A stretch of 64,000 nt of DNA from Artocarpus heterophyllus. Lineage: Eukaryota; Streptophyta; Magnoliopsida; Rosales; Moraceae. Every line of letters begins with the position of its first letter. Within the stretch, counting starts at the first letter, position 1. Positions 1-10,700 of this stretch are shown here, piece by piece. The stretch is taken from contig CM046340.1 of assembly GCA_025403435.1 (NCBI GenBank), positions 9,834,420 through 9,898,419 on the forward strand. Reading direction: 5' to 3'. The notes under the pieces were generated by a model that ran no database searches, was not told where the DNA came from, and saw nothing but the letters and a program-made list of their open reading frames with translations. The position numbers and the translations under genes are program-made.

Positions 1-2770
1 ACCCTTTTTTTTAAAAAAACTTGATTTATTATATTGTCATGTTTCATTCACTAGTTTACTCTAGTTATGCCTGTTCCAAGCAGTTGTTATAGTTTAAATT
101 GGTGTGTGATGCAAAATTTATAACTCAAACTAAATGAACATTTCAAATTGGGTTGAACAACCCAACTCAAAACTTAATTCTCCATTCATTTTAACATTTC
201 AAACTAATACTAAACAATATCCTTGTTTGGCAAAAACAATTTCAACCATTTTTATGGTTCCAACCACTTTCGCTACAATATTTTTTTTCACAAAATTTAA
301 ACCAAAAAATGGTTCCAACCACAAAAAGGTTCCAAATGTTCTCCCAAATAGCGCTCCCGCATACTTGCGTTTATAATTTAACACTAATATTTCAAATATT
401 TTTTAATTAAATATTTTTTAAGTTTCAAATTACAATTCTCAACATTCATCCAAACACAAATTGAGTTTGGATTTCATCTTTATACTAACACTTTATCCAA
501 AACACCAATTCAAATCGTTGTTTAAACTATACAGTTTGGATTTTTCCTGTCTAAATCAACAGAATCTGAATTAGCAAACCAAACGTAAAGATAACATTCT
601 CAGTTTAAACCGGTAGTTCAAATTTACAATCATGGAGGGTTATTGTTAAGTGGTGCCACAAATCCTCATACTGTCAACCTGGTAAAAACAGTCATTTTCC
701 AAAGCCAAATCAGTTAGGAAAATTACAAAAGAACATAAACCTTAGAAGGAGACGACATAAGAATCATACATGAAACATGTTCAGTTTAAAGAGCAGGTTC
801 AACGGCGGCTCTCCATCCTTATCATAACAAAAGTGCTTCATAATACCTCCTCAGCGCGTATGTACACGCGCCATTGTAACTTTGGCCGTTACCGTTTGTG
901 CATTGTCTTGCGCTTCCGTCCAATAAAAGGGGTCGTTGAGCACCAACGTCCACCAATAATACACCGAGACAAAAAAAGATTGGTTGCTTTAGAAAGGCGA
1001 CATGTGAACTGTGATTAAATCCCACTTATGTTTGTAATACCTTGTATATTCTAATAAAAATCACTATTTCATTTTTTTTTTTCAAAAAGAGAGAACATTT
1101 ATGTAGATGTTATCGGTGATTAATGGGTAGTGGTACAGATAAAGTTTTTTTTTCTTTCTTTTTTTCTTTGTTCTCAACAAATAAAAAAGTCCTTTAGTTT
1201 TATTTATTTATTTATTTTTAGAAAACAATATTATCCATGTAACATCATATACAATTGCATGCATGAGGAAAAAGTACTTTTATCCATAATTGTAACAGGG
1301 AATGGTAGATATTAAAGCGTATATTTTCTATAAAGGAAAAGAGAATATGAAAAAGTAGTTTTTTTTTTTTTTTTTGTTAAGAATATATAGTGAACTTTTT
1401 TACGTGTTGGTTTTGGAAAGTTCCCTGGATGATGTCCATTTTATGCTATGTCATGTTATCCAGGCAAATTTCTGGTCCTGACCAATTGTGGTCTTGCTTT
1501 CAAGTAAGTTGCGCGTGAATATGTCCTCAATCGTGCCGGCTCTATAAGCATAAAATACGATCCTAAAATGCTAAATTCAATATGCATATAAGAAACAAAA
1601 CCGCAAACGAAAGCATGAAGGAAAACTTATGCCTCCTGTCATTGCTAGCCACTGTATAATTCAAATTGCAGAATATTGTTGTGGACAATTACATCACTAG
1701 TTTGACACTTCTATCACTCAAACACTCAAACGCGATGGTGAATAATCTAGATGTGAGAGAGAGGTGATAGGGACCAAACTATAAATTGCTCAACAAAAAT
1801 GAACATGGAAATTTTTGTTTCTCTGCTCTGTTTACCTCCTCCCTAAAAGGATATATAAACAACAAAAATTTTCAGTTACTAAGTTTTATTATGGTTTAAT
1901 GAAAACATAATTGTAAGACCATTTATGTAAAACTGTTATAGCAATTAAATTGGTTTTAAATTGAAACCATTGAAATACAAACAGCCACAGGCTCTCCTTA
2001 AAGTTCCCCCAACGGCATGGTTCTTGTGGAGCCAAGCTACATGTGTTCGGTCTCTAAAGTCAACGGCTGACTTTAGCTAGGCAGGTGATGAAGTTGCTTT
2101 GACCGCATAACCATGCCTGTCGGAGCAAACAAGATGATCGTGCCATGAGTTGCACTTTCTCTCCCTCATTCTCTTGGTCTGAACTTATTCCTTGAGTCAT
2201 AGAAGCCTTTTTGACTTGGCCCGGCCTATCCTCCACAACTCATTAAAATGACTTGAGTTGGGATATAAGATGTAGCAGCGGAGTCAATAATTTTTTTTTT
2301 CATTGTTGGGGCACTATGAAAAAAAGTTAGGGATTCTTATTAAATGTGAATATAGTTGTATCTTTTGATTATTGTGCGGGAATACAAATTTTAATTTCTC
2401 TTAAAAAAATAAAAGCACAATTATATATTTAAATTATTACATGAGAGAGTAGTTGTTAACGGACAAAACTCGTCAGCAAGCAATCTCGTGAATTTCTTAC
2501 CATATTTAATCTCTCACGGGAAAAAAGAATAAATAGGATACTTTAGTATGAGAAAACTTATTGCAAAGTTAATGTTAAGCTTGTGCTAAAAATTGGACTT
2601 GAGACTGCCTCACACGGCTAGCCTTTATTTATAGTTTACTAGGTTGGTTGATACCTGATCACTTAAGTACAATTTGAATTTAAATATTATGTAGATTTGT
2701 TATGTAATTGGTTTCTCGATCTTGATGAGGTATTTTAGTTGACTTTGTCTCCGCAGCAATTTATAACTTT
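1..2770. other. Intergenic A/T-rich DNA, no gene recognised
   Basis: Short open frames here have no recognisable protein signature and are interrupted by A/T-rich low-complexity sequence. The part at about 130-600 repeats phrases such as 'gtttgga' and 'ccaacca' and may be an old miniature transposon, but I could not define its ends. The one clear structure is the hairpin at 2014-2117, listed separately. The stretch ends at the target duplication of the Athila-type element. Confidence 0.6.
2014..2117. other. Long imperfect inverted repeat (possible precursor-like hairpin)
   Basis: The outer arms GGCATGGTT (2014-2022) and AACCATGCC (2109-2117) are perfect reverse complements. The innermost arms CTAAAGTCA (2054-2062) and TGACTTTAG (2068-2076) are also perfect, with a 5-nt loop between them. 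The sequence between them pairs only in part. The 104-nt foldback has the size of a plant miRNA precursor. I recognise no known mature miRNA in either arm, so it could equally be a MITE remnant or chance. Confidence 0.35.
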
Positions 2771-2775
2771 CCAGA
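2771..2775. repeat. Left target-site duplication of the Athila-type element
   Basis: CCAGA precedes the element and TCAGA (14595-14599) follows it. The 5-bp copies differ at one base, which fits a somewhat aged insertion. The LTR ends are TG...CA on both sides. Confidence 0.7.
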
Positions 2776-3625
2776 TGTTGTGGATTTTCTAACGCAAGTG
2801 CACGTATCGTTAACAAATAATAAAGAGTAAGTAAAGTATCGTTCCTACGAGGATTGTGTTAATCTAGCTAAGTATCGAAATTGGTTAACCCTACAATTAT
2901 TTGAACAATTAAATATAAAATAGAAAAATAACAAAACAAAAAAATATAAATGAACATCTGAATAATAAAATACTAGGGCATCCGATTTCCCCTAAATTAA
3001 TCATATTCAAATTATCTAATTTAATCAATTGATGTTTACTCCTATGCCGATAACGAATTTCTCTTAGGTAGTCATTAATCTTTCTCAAGCATTAATAATT
3101 TATCCTCGTTAGCAAATTTTCTACATCTCTGTGGAAACTCTAAACTTACCAAGATTCATTAAGAACAAGAAATTCATAGTGTTACACATGTCTCATAGAT
3201 ATCTCTATCCTATGATGATCTCATGACATTCAATCATGGTTTAATTTAATTATCGCTTCTCAGCCTCAAATTAAATCACAAATCATGTAAAAGGTGCGCA
3301 AACTTTTACAAGCATTAAAATTAGATTAAATACTCAACATAGATAATGAATAAACATCGAATTGAATTAAATTAAACAAAAGTGAACATTCATAATCCGG
3401 CTACATTGAAGCCCTAGAATAGAGAAAATTAGTTCCTAATGAAACTAAAAACAATCCTAAATAATCTCTTAAACATGATGAGTGAAAGAAAAGAACTCTA
3501 TTTGGATGCGAAGATGGTTTCCGTCTCCTGGTTGCACCGTTCTTCTTCTCCAAAGCAATAAGTTCTTCCCTCTTGATTGTAGTTTTTCCCTCTTAAAATT
3601 CGTGCTCCAATCCTTCATAATGTTC

Positions 3626-3633
3626 TATTTATA
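3626..3633 (-). promoter_or_regulatory. TATA box of the Athila-type 3' LTR
   Basis: The minus strand reads CCTATAAATAGAAC, a near-ideal plant TATA box. It lies about 65 bp downstream (in element orientation) of the nearest palindrome of the array. The same sequence is at 14027-14034 in the 5' LTR, where it would drive the element's genomic RNA. Confidence 0.7.
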
Positions 3634-3695
3634 GGCTAGGGTTTAAAAGGGCAATTTTGGAACGAAATTACACTAGAATTTGAATTGGGATCGCA

Positions 3696-4001
3696 ATGGC
3701 GCCTAGGCTCGATTTTCTGGCGCCTAGGCTTCATTACGGCGCCTAGGCTCGATTATTGTAGCGCCTAGGCGCTATACTTGCCCGTGGAAGCTTTTCTGAA
3801 CTGGCGCCTAGGCGCCATGAATACGGCGCCTAGGCTTCGATGTAACGCCTAGGCGCCAGGATTGTAGCGCCTAGGCGCTATACTGGCCTCCAAAATGGTG
3901 CCTAGGCGCCCAAATTGTGACGCCTAGGCGCTATGCTCTCGGGTTTTTTGTGTGAACTTCATCTGTAGCAGCGCCTAGGCACTCAATGGTTGACGTCTAG
4001 G
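3696..4001. promoter_or_regulatory. Array of GCGCCTAGGCGC-type palindromes in U3
   Basis: About twelve copies of a motif centred on CCTAGG share the consensus GCGCCTAGGCGC, itself a perfect palindrome. The CCTAGG cores start at 3702, 3723, 3742, 3764, 3807, 3829, 3848, 3870, 3901, 3923 and 3974, with a degenerate copy at 3996. Most steps are 19-22 bp and the longer ones are 31, 43 and 51 bp, all close to whole helical turns. The array sits just upstream of the TATA box, which suggests an enhancer bound by a dimeric protein. No binding protein can be named from the sequence. Confidence 0.75.
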
Positions 4002-4193
4002 CTCCATTTCATCCCGAGTCTACTTTTGCTCAATTTTTAGTCTGTTTTGCCCTGCACTTTGCCATTATGCGTCGTTTTCCTTCAAAACCTATAAAAGAAC
4101 ATAAAACACTCTTAAATTCTTATAAATCGCTCAAAACTAACAAAAATATTAAGTGAGAATCATCTAATTAATTAGCCTAAAACTAACTTATCA

Positions 4194-5844
4194 AATAGCC
4201 TCAAACTTAAGATTTTGCTAGTCCTCGAGCAAAACACACAAAAGAAGAACAAAGAACAAAACAAAAAGAACACGACTGACACTAACACACGACGTAGTTC
4301 GAGCATCAATTTAATTTTTCATGATATTTGGCCTCAAAGATTGCATAATGTTTATGACTCAAAGGAAACTCTAACCACTGTGATCATGTAAAAAAAAAAT
4401 TAATTTATATCTCAAGTTTACCATACTCATAATTCCTCGAGTGTGTGTGTGATGCCTCTAGCACTTATGTACCTACACTCGGATTAGTTTATGTCAACAA
4501 GCTTATTTTGAAAGATCTCTAGATTAGTGAAATTTATGAACTCCATAGGCCTATTTTTCAAACCCACTCTCCACTAATGTAGACTATCGCAACATCAAAG
4601 ATCATTAGGACTTTATTCGACTTGTAATGTGTGGCTAAGGTAAAAAGGTGTGATAAAGGATATTATAATGTAGCTCAAAATTCACCCATAAACACAATTT
4701 GTCTCAGGACCTTATGAGAACATCATTCATTTTTTTTTTTCTTCCTTTCTTTCTAAGTACACCCCCAAACTTATGTTGCACTCCCTTTGTCATTCACATT
4801 TACTTGATGTATATATCAGCTTTTTTTTTTTTTTCTTTCTTTCTTTCTCTTTCTCTTTTTTTTTTTTTTTTTTTTTAGCACAATGAATAAGCATAAATAC
4901 ACAATCCCCTGATAGCAATACCCAAAGCTGTAAACATGACTATATAATCTCTTGATGATAATATTCAAAACTTCACCCATAAATGAATGATAGTAAAACA
5001 TATTTCCTTGATAAATTCTTCAAAACTCCACCCATCCTCCCGTCATACCAACTACCATCAAATAATTTCCTGGACAAACTAGTCATGCTTATGAGTGAGG
5101 GACCAAGTATGATAAAATTAATCAAAGGCTAGGCTAATTATGTGGGTAACAAAGAAAATAGATAATAAGGCTCAACGGGGTAACTAGTGATTAAATAATG
5201 TCAATGGTAGGCTTGAAAGGCTCAAACGGTCCAAAAATGGCCTAAATCATATCCTTAATGTTGTGTAGCCTAGGATTTCGCCTCGAGTGGTTATCAAATA
5301 GGTTTTAGCGTTCATTTGAGATCAAAAATATCACTTAATCAACATAAAAGTCCTCTAAGTATAGAATATTTAGGTGATCAAGGCGTGAGTGCTCAAAGTG
5401 CTCAAAGAATCACAGCATGGCAAAAAAAATCACAAGAAAACAAGGATAGATCACAACAATTATTATCTCCTAAAAGTCATATTCAATTTCAACCATTGTC
5501 TTATCATTGGCCTCCTATGATGCAAGCTAAATAGTGCTCAAACGACACAACTTTCCTATCATAATCACTAAACAAAAAAAATGAAACCTAGCTTAAAACT
5601 TAAGTAAACAAAGATAAGATAACTGATTGACATAAACCAAACATAAAAAGTACACCACCCCCAAACTTAAGCAGTACATTGTCCTCAATGTAAAAGAAAA
5701 AAAAAATAATAAATAAACATAAACTAAAAATGGAAAATAAAAAAAAAAAAATTAAACGAAAATAAAATAAAAGAAAAATAAAAATAAAAATAAAAAGAAA
5801 GAGAAAAAGAAAAGAACACTCCCTAAAATGAAAATTGTTGAAGT
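4194..5844 (-). other. Non-coding 3' internal region of the Athila-type element
   Basis: This lies between the second ORF and the 3' LTR. On the minus strand, the bases abutting the LTR (4194-4212) read AAGTTTGAGGCTATT, a weak polypurine-tract candidate. Two further minus-strand AAGTTTGGGGGTG tracts (about 4763-4776 and 5657-5670) look like better polypurine tracts but are not at the LTR edge. Pyrimidine and A-rich low-complexity runs fill about 4730-4880 and 5690-5815. No coding sequence is supported. Confidence 0.65.
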
Positions 5845-6806
5845 CTAGTCCTCCTCGTCCTCAGTTGCTTCGTCCTCTTCATTAAAAGCCGTGACTGTCG
5901 GAAAATTATCCATATTCATATTCATGTGCCGGGCCAATTGATTGATCATTTGCGCCAGGTTGCAGATGTTATCATCCATGTGGTCAAGACGTCTATCCAT
6001 GCGATCCAGGCGTTCGTGCACGGTAGCTCCCTGTATGATGCTAGGACCGAATCATTGATGACATGTCGGGGTCCCACCCATTCTTCAGTTGCATCCCAAT
6101 GGACTCCTGCTTTACTGCACACCTCAGTAATAAGTGAGGGAAAGTATAAGCCCAGGTGCGCATGTAGCACACTCAACCCAATCTGCCGAGAAATCACCCG
6201 GCCCACATCAATGCTCTTTCCTGTTACAATAGCATATAGAAGCACTGCTCGCTCTTTCAATACATCACTAACGTGAGACACTGGCATGAAGCGAGCACAA
6301 ATAAAATTATGCCATGCCTTGTAGGCCCTGTTTCGCAAAGCACTAGGCGGGAATGAGATGTACTCACCGTTGCGTCCCATTTTCCAACTAGTACCTGGTG
6401 TGCATAACCTGTTGATGATTTCGTTGTGGTCAACGTTTTCCAAATAAGCTTGATATTCATCATTGTCAATATTAGATAGCCCAAAATATTGGTTGATAGC
6501 AGCACGATCAAGCTTTACCCATATTCCCCTCACAAAAACCTTTCCATTATCACGCTCGGGGGCATTGGCATAAAATTCTCGAACCACAGCAGTTAGGCTC
6601 GAGCCCGGTTGTTTCACAAAGTTGGCCCATCTACGAGCTAAAATTTGATCCCGAATCACCCGTTCACAGGTATTGAGTCCCCGTTCGGCGATTGGAGTCT
6701 TTTTTTCTAATGAGGACTGATAGCGATTAAACGCGGCCTGCGAGACAAATTTAGCCGTATCATACTGCATGGATGTCGAGCCCTTCACACGTTTCTTCGG
6801 TGGCAT
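5845..6806 (-). pseudogene. Athila second ORF (plant transposon protein / env-position ORF), frameshifted
   Basis: The frame starts at MPPKKR (ATG ending at 6806) and stays open for over 250 codons. It shows the signature of the plant transposon-protein domain found downstream of integrase in Athila elements: segments like ERGLNTCERVIRDQILARRW, VVREFYAN, KVFVRGIWV and FPSLITEVCSKAGV. Near 6040-6055 the natural frame is lost by a one-base indel. The other frame then continues with a heptad-like stretch (HERLDRMDRRLDHMDDNIC) and an acidic tail, and stops at 5845-5847. The intact ancestor was therefore about 320 aa with a coiled-coil, acidic C-terminus. The function is unknown. It sits in the position of env in retroviruses, but I see no signal peptide or membrane segment. 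Confidence 0.8.
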
Positions 6807-7758
6807 GGTTGCAACCCAACTCTCTCTTAGACTTTCCAACTCAACCGCCAATGTCACCAAACAATCTCAAATGCCCCAAATGTAATGTCTACTAACACCT
6901 TGGCTGTCAATTGGCAACAACCAATTCCTTTGTCTCTCTCAGACTTTTTGTCAAACACTTGGTATGCACTCAATAATCCCACTCCAGATAAACTCGTCTG
7001 TATCAATTAAGTCTCCCCAAATTGCAACAATTCTCAGACAAAGCAGAAAGAAGAGTGGGGTTACCTGTTGTGAGTAAAGAAAACCCAATTTGTGCAGCCC
7101 AAGTTTTGGAATTTTTGTTGCTGGTTTGCCGCCAACGTTCACGTGTGATGGAGCTTGGAGGCGGGTGTTTTGACACGGTGGGTGAGAAAATTGGGATGAG
7201 GGGCGAGAAGGTAGAGTGATGAAAAGATGAAAGAATTCAATCACGGGGTGGTGGGGGGGGTTGTCGGAGTGAGAGAACCAGGGGCCGAGAGGAGTGTTTC
7301 GTTTTTTTTTCTTCTCTGTTTTTTTTTTTTTTTTTTTTTCGCTGATTGTGTTCGAAACAAGGGTGAGTAAGCCTTTAAACTGCACAGCGCCTAGGCGCTA
7401 GTTCGAAATCAGCTTTTTTTTTTTTTCTTTCTTTTTTTTTCAGGATGAGCGCCTAGGCGCCCAGAAAATGGCGCCTAGGCGCCTTGCTCTCGGGTCCTTG
7501 TGGCCTTTTCTAGCGCCTAGGCGTAATGGAAGTGACGCCTAGGCGCCTTCCTCTCGGGTCTTCACTGCAAAATCCCCATAACACCTGCAATCACCACAGA
7601 ATAAACTGCATCATAATTAGCTTATCAAATACCAAAAACCTATAACTAATTAAAACAATAAATTAACATGATAAAAACTAAAATAGATAAAGGTAAAGAG
7701 CTTGGGTTGCCTCCCAAGAAGCGCTTGTTTTATCGTCATCAGCCTGACTTTTTCTTCT
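6807..7758 (-). other. Spacer between gag-pol and second ORF, with a second palindrome array
   Basis: This 0.95-kb non-coding spacer holds five more copies of the LTR palindrome (CCTAGG cores at 7390, 7452, 7474, 7516 and 7538). Steps of 62, 22, 42 and 22 bp echo the helical spacing seen in the LTR. Some copies also share the flanking phrase CTCTCGGG with the LTR copies. Long T runs occur at about 7312-7340 and 7415-7440. The array would lie upstream of the second ORF's start. Confidence 0.7.
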
Positions 7759-10700
7759 TTATGGTGAGTTGAGAGTGATGATGGACTTGTTGCGATCAAT
7801 CCCACCATCAAAATATGGCTTCAAACGTTGTCCATTAACCTTAAAGGTTCCTTTCTCTTCATGATTTAGTTCAACTGCACCATAGGGAAACACCTTGGTG
7901 ACTACAAACGGGCCCGACCATTTAGATTTGAGCTTTCCAGGAAACAATCGAAGCCTGGAATTATATAGTAGCACCTTCTGTCCAGGTACAAACTCCTTCC
8001 GCTGGATGTGCTTATCATGCCAAGCTTTGGTCCGCTCCTTGTAGATCTTTGCATTTTCATATGCTTCATTGCGGAACTCATTCATCTCATTGAGTTGCAA
8101 AAGGCGCCTCTCACCCGTTGCTTGCATGTCCATATTCAATTGTTTCATTGCCCAATATGCTCGATGCTCTAATTCCACCGGAAGATGGCAAGCTTTCCCA
8201 TAGACCAACCTATAAGGAGACATTCCTATAGGTGTCTTAAATGCAGTCCGATAGGCCCATAAAGCATCATCTAACTTTTTCGACCAATCCTTGCGAGAGT
8301 TACGAACCGTTTTCTCCAGAATCTGCTTCACCTCTCTGTTAGATACCTCTGCTTGCCCATTAGTCTGAGGATGGTAAGCAAGTGCAATTCGGTGTTTGAC
8401 TCCATATTTTGACAAGAAAGCCTCAAATTGCTTATTGCAAAAGTGTGTTCCCTCATCACTTATGATAGCTCGTGGAGTTCCGAACCTCTTAAAGATGTGT
8501 TTCTTGAGAAAATTAAGCACTACCTTGCCATCATTGGTTTGAGTTGCAGCCGCTTCAACCCACTTCGACACATAATCCACTGCAAGGAGGATATACTTGT
8601 TGTTGTAGGATGAGGGAAACGGTCCCATGAAATCGATACCCCACACATCAAAAAGCTCCACTTCTAGAATATTCTTCAAGGGCATCTCATTCCTTCTTGA
8701 AATGTTTCCCGATCGTTGGCATCTATCATAAGCTGTAACAAAAACATGAGCATCTTTGAACATTGTAGGCCAATAAAACCCAGATTGCAACACTTTAGCC
8801 GCCGTTCTGTTTCCTCCAAAATGTCCACCACACTCAAGGGTATGGCAATGTCTCAGGATCTCCTCTACCTCATCTTCTGGCACACATCTTCTTATTACTT
8901 GATCAGCACAGTGCCTGTAAAGAACTGGTTCTTCCCAATAGTAGTGCTTTACATCAGACAAGAACTTCTTCTTTTGTTGATGTGAGAGTTCTGGTGGCAT
9001 GATCTTTCCTGCAAGAAAATTAACAAAGTCTGCATACCATGGGAGAGAGTTTGTAGATGTGATGACAAAGAGTTGCTCGTCTGGAAACTGATCACCAATG
9101 TGAGGCTGTTGCAACTCTTGTTCTTCTGGTTGTTCAAGTCTTGAGAGATGGTCTGCCACTAGATTTTCTGTACCCTTCTTGTCTCTAATCTCCAAATCAA
9201 ATTCTTGGAGTAAGAGAACCCACCGGATAAGTCTTGGCTTGGCATCCTTCTTGGCCATAAGGTATTTAATTGCAGAATGATCTGTGAAGACTATTACCTT
9301 ATTGCCAATTAGGTATGATCTGAACTTGTCGAAAGCGAAGACGATGGCAAGTAATTCCTTCTCTGTTGTGGCATAGTTGAGTTGGGCATCAATGAGGGTC
9401 CTGCTAGCATAGTAAATAGCATGAAATACCTTATTCCTCCGCTGTCCTAGAACCGCTCCGACTGCATAATCACTTGCGTCACACATCAATTCAAACGGGA
9501 GCTCCCATTCCGGAGCTACAACAATGGGTGTAGACACAAGCTTCTCTTTTAGGGTGATAAATGCCTTCTCACACTCTTCATTGAAGTCAAAAGGAGTACC
9601 TTGCACAAGTAAATTCGAAAGAGGCTTGGAGATCTTGGAAAAATCTTTTATGAATCTTCTATAGAAACCTGCATGGCCTAGAAAGCTCCGGATCCCCTTA
9701 ACTGAGGTTGGTGGTGGTAGTTTCTCAATCGTCTCTATCTTCGCTCGGTCAACCTCTATCCCCTTTGATGAAACGCGGTGGCCCAAGACAATTCCTTCTT
9801 TTACCATGAAGTGGCACTTCTCCCAATTAAGTACAAGATTGGTTTGTTCACATCTCTCCAAAACCAATTCTAGATTAGTCAAGCAATGATCAAAGGAGTC
9901 ACCAAAAACAGAGAAATCATCCATGAATATTTCTATAATCCGCTCCACCATGTCTGAAAAGATCGCCATCATACATCTTTGGAAGGTTGCTGGTGCATTG
10001 CAAAGGCCAAACGGCATCCGACGGAATGCAAATGTACCATAGGGACATGTGAATGTGGTCTTCTCTTGGTCTTCTGGTGCAATAGCTATTTCGTTGTACC
10101 CCGAGTAGCCATCTAGAAAACAGTAATACTCATGACCTGCAAGACGATCCAACATTTGATCAACAAAGGGTAATGGGAAGTGATCTTTCCGGGTAGCTTT
10201 GTTTAGTTTCCGGTAATCTATGCAAATCCTCCATCCCGTGACGGTCCTTGTTGGAATTAGCTCATTATTTTCATTTTTCACTACCGTCATACCACCCTTC
10301 TTTGGCACTACTTGCACCGGGCTAACCCATGAGCTATCAGAGATCGAGTAAATCACTCCCGCATCTAACCACTTCAACACCTCCTTGCGAACCACTTCCT
10401 TCATGGTAGGATTTAGTCTCCGTTGTGCTTCCACTGATGGTTTGCTATTTTCTTCCATTAAGATCCGGTGCATGCACATTGTTGGACTTATTCCCTTTAT
10501 GTCTGCTAAAGACCACCCAATAGCTGATTTATATCTTCTAAGCACCCGTAACAACTTGTCTTCTTCTTCATGAGAAAGGCTAGAAGAAATAATTACCGGT
10601 AAAGATGATGACTCACCAAGAAATGCATATCGTAGATGATCCGGTAACGGTTTGAGCTCAAGAGCAGGTGGTTTCTCAACTGAAGGAATTGATCGAGAAG

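Larger units (their letters stand above)
2776..4193 (-). repeat. 3' LTR of the Athila-type element
   Basis: This 1418-bp LTR matches 13178-14594 with scattered substitutions and one or two small indels. On the minus strand it begins TGATAAG and ends CACAACA. It contains a palindrome array (3696-4001) upstream, in element orientation, of a TATA box (3626-3633), so the array belongs to U3. Confidence 0.95.

Noticed and set aside
770..1025. Overlapping plus- and minus-strand frames of 67-82 codons
   Set aside because: No domain and no promoter or splice context. Overlap on both strands is typical of chance open frames.
3696..4001. CRISPR-like regular repeat array
   Set aside because: The repeats are 12-bp palindromes with short variable spacers inside a plant LTR; there is no CRISPR context.
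6951..7385. Minus-strand 144-codon frame between the Athila ORFs
   Set aside because: Lys/Glu-rich because it runs through a long T tract. No domain, and it lies in the non-coding spacer.
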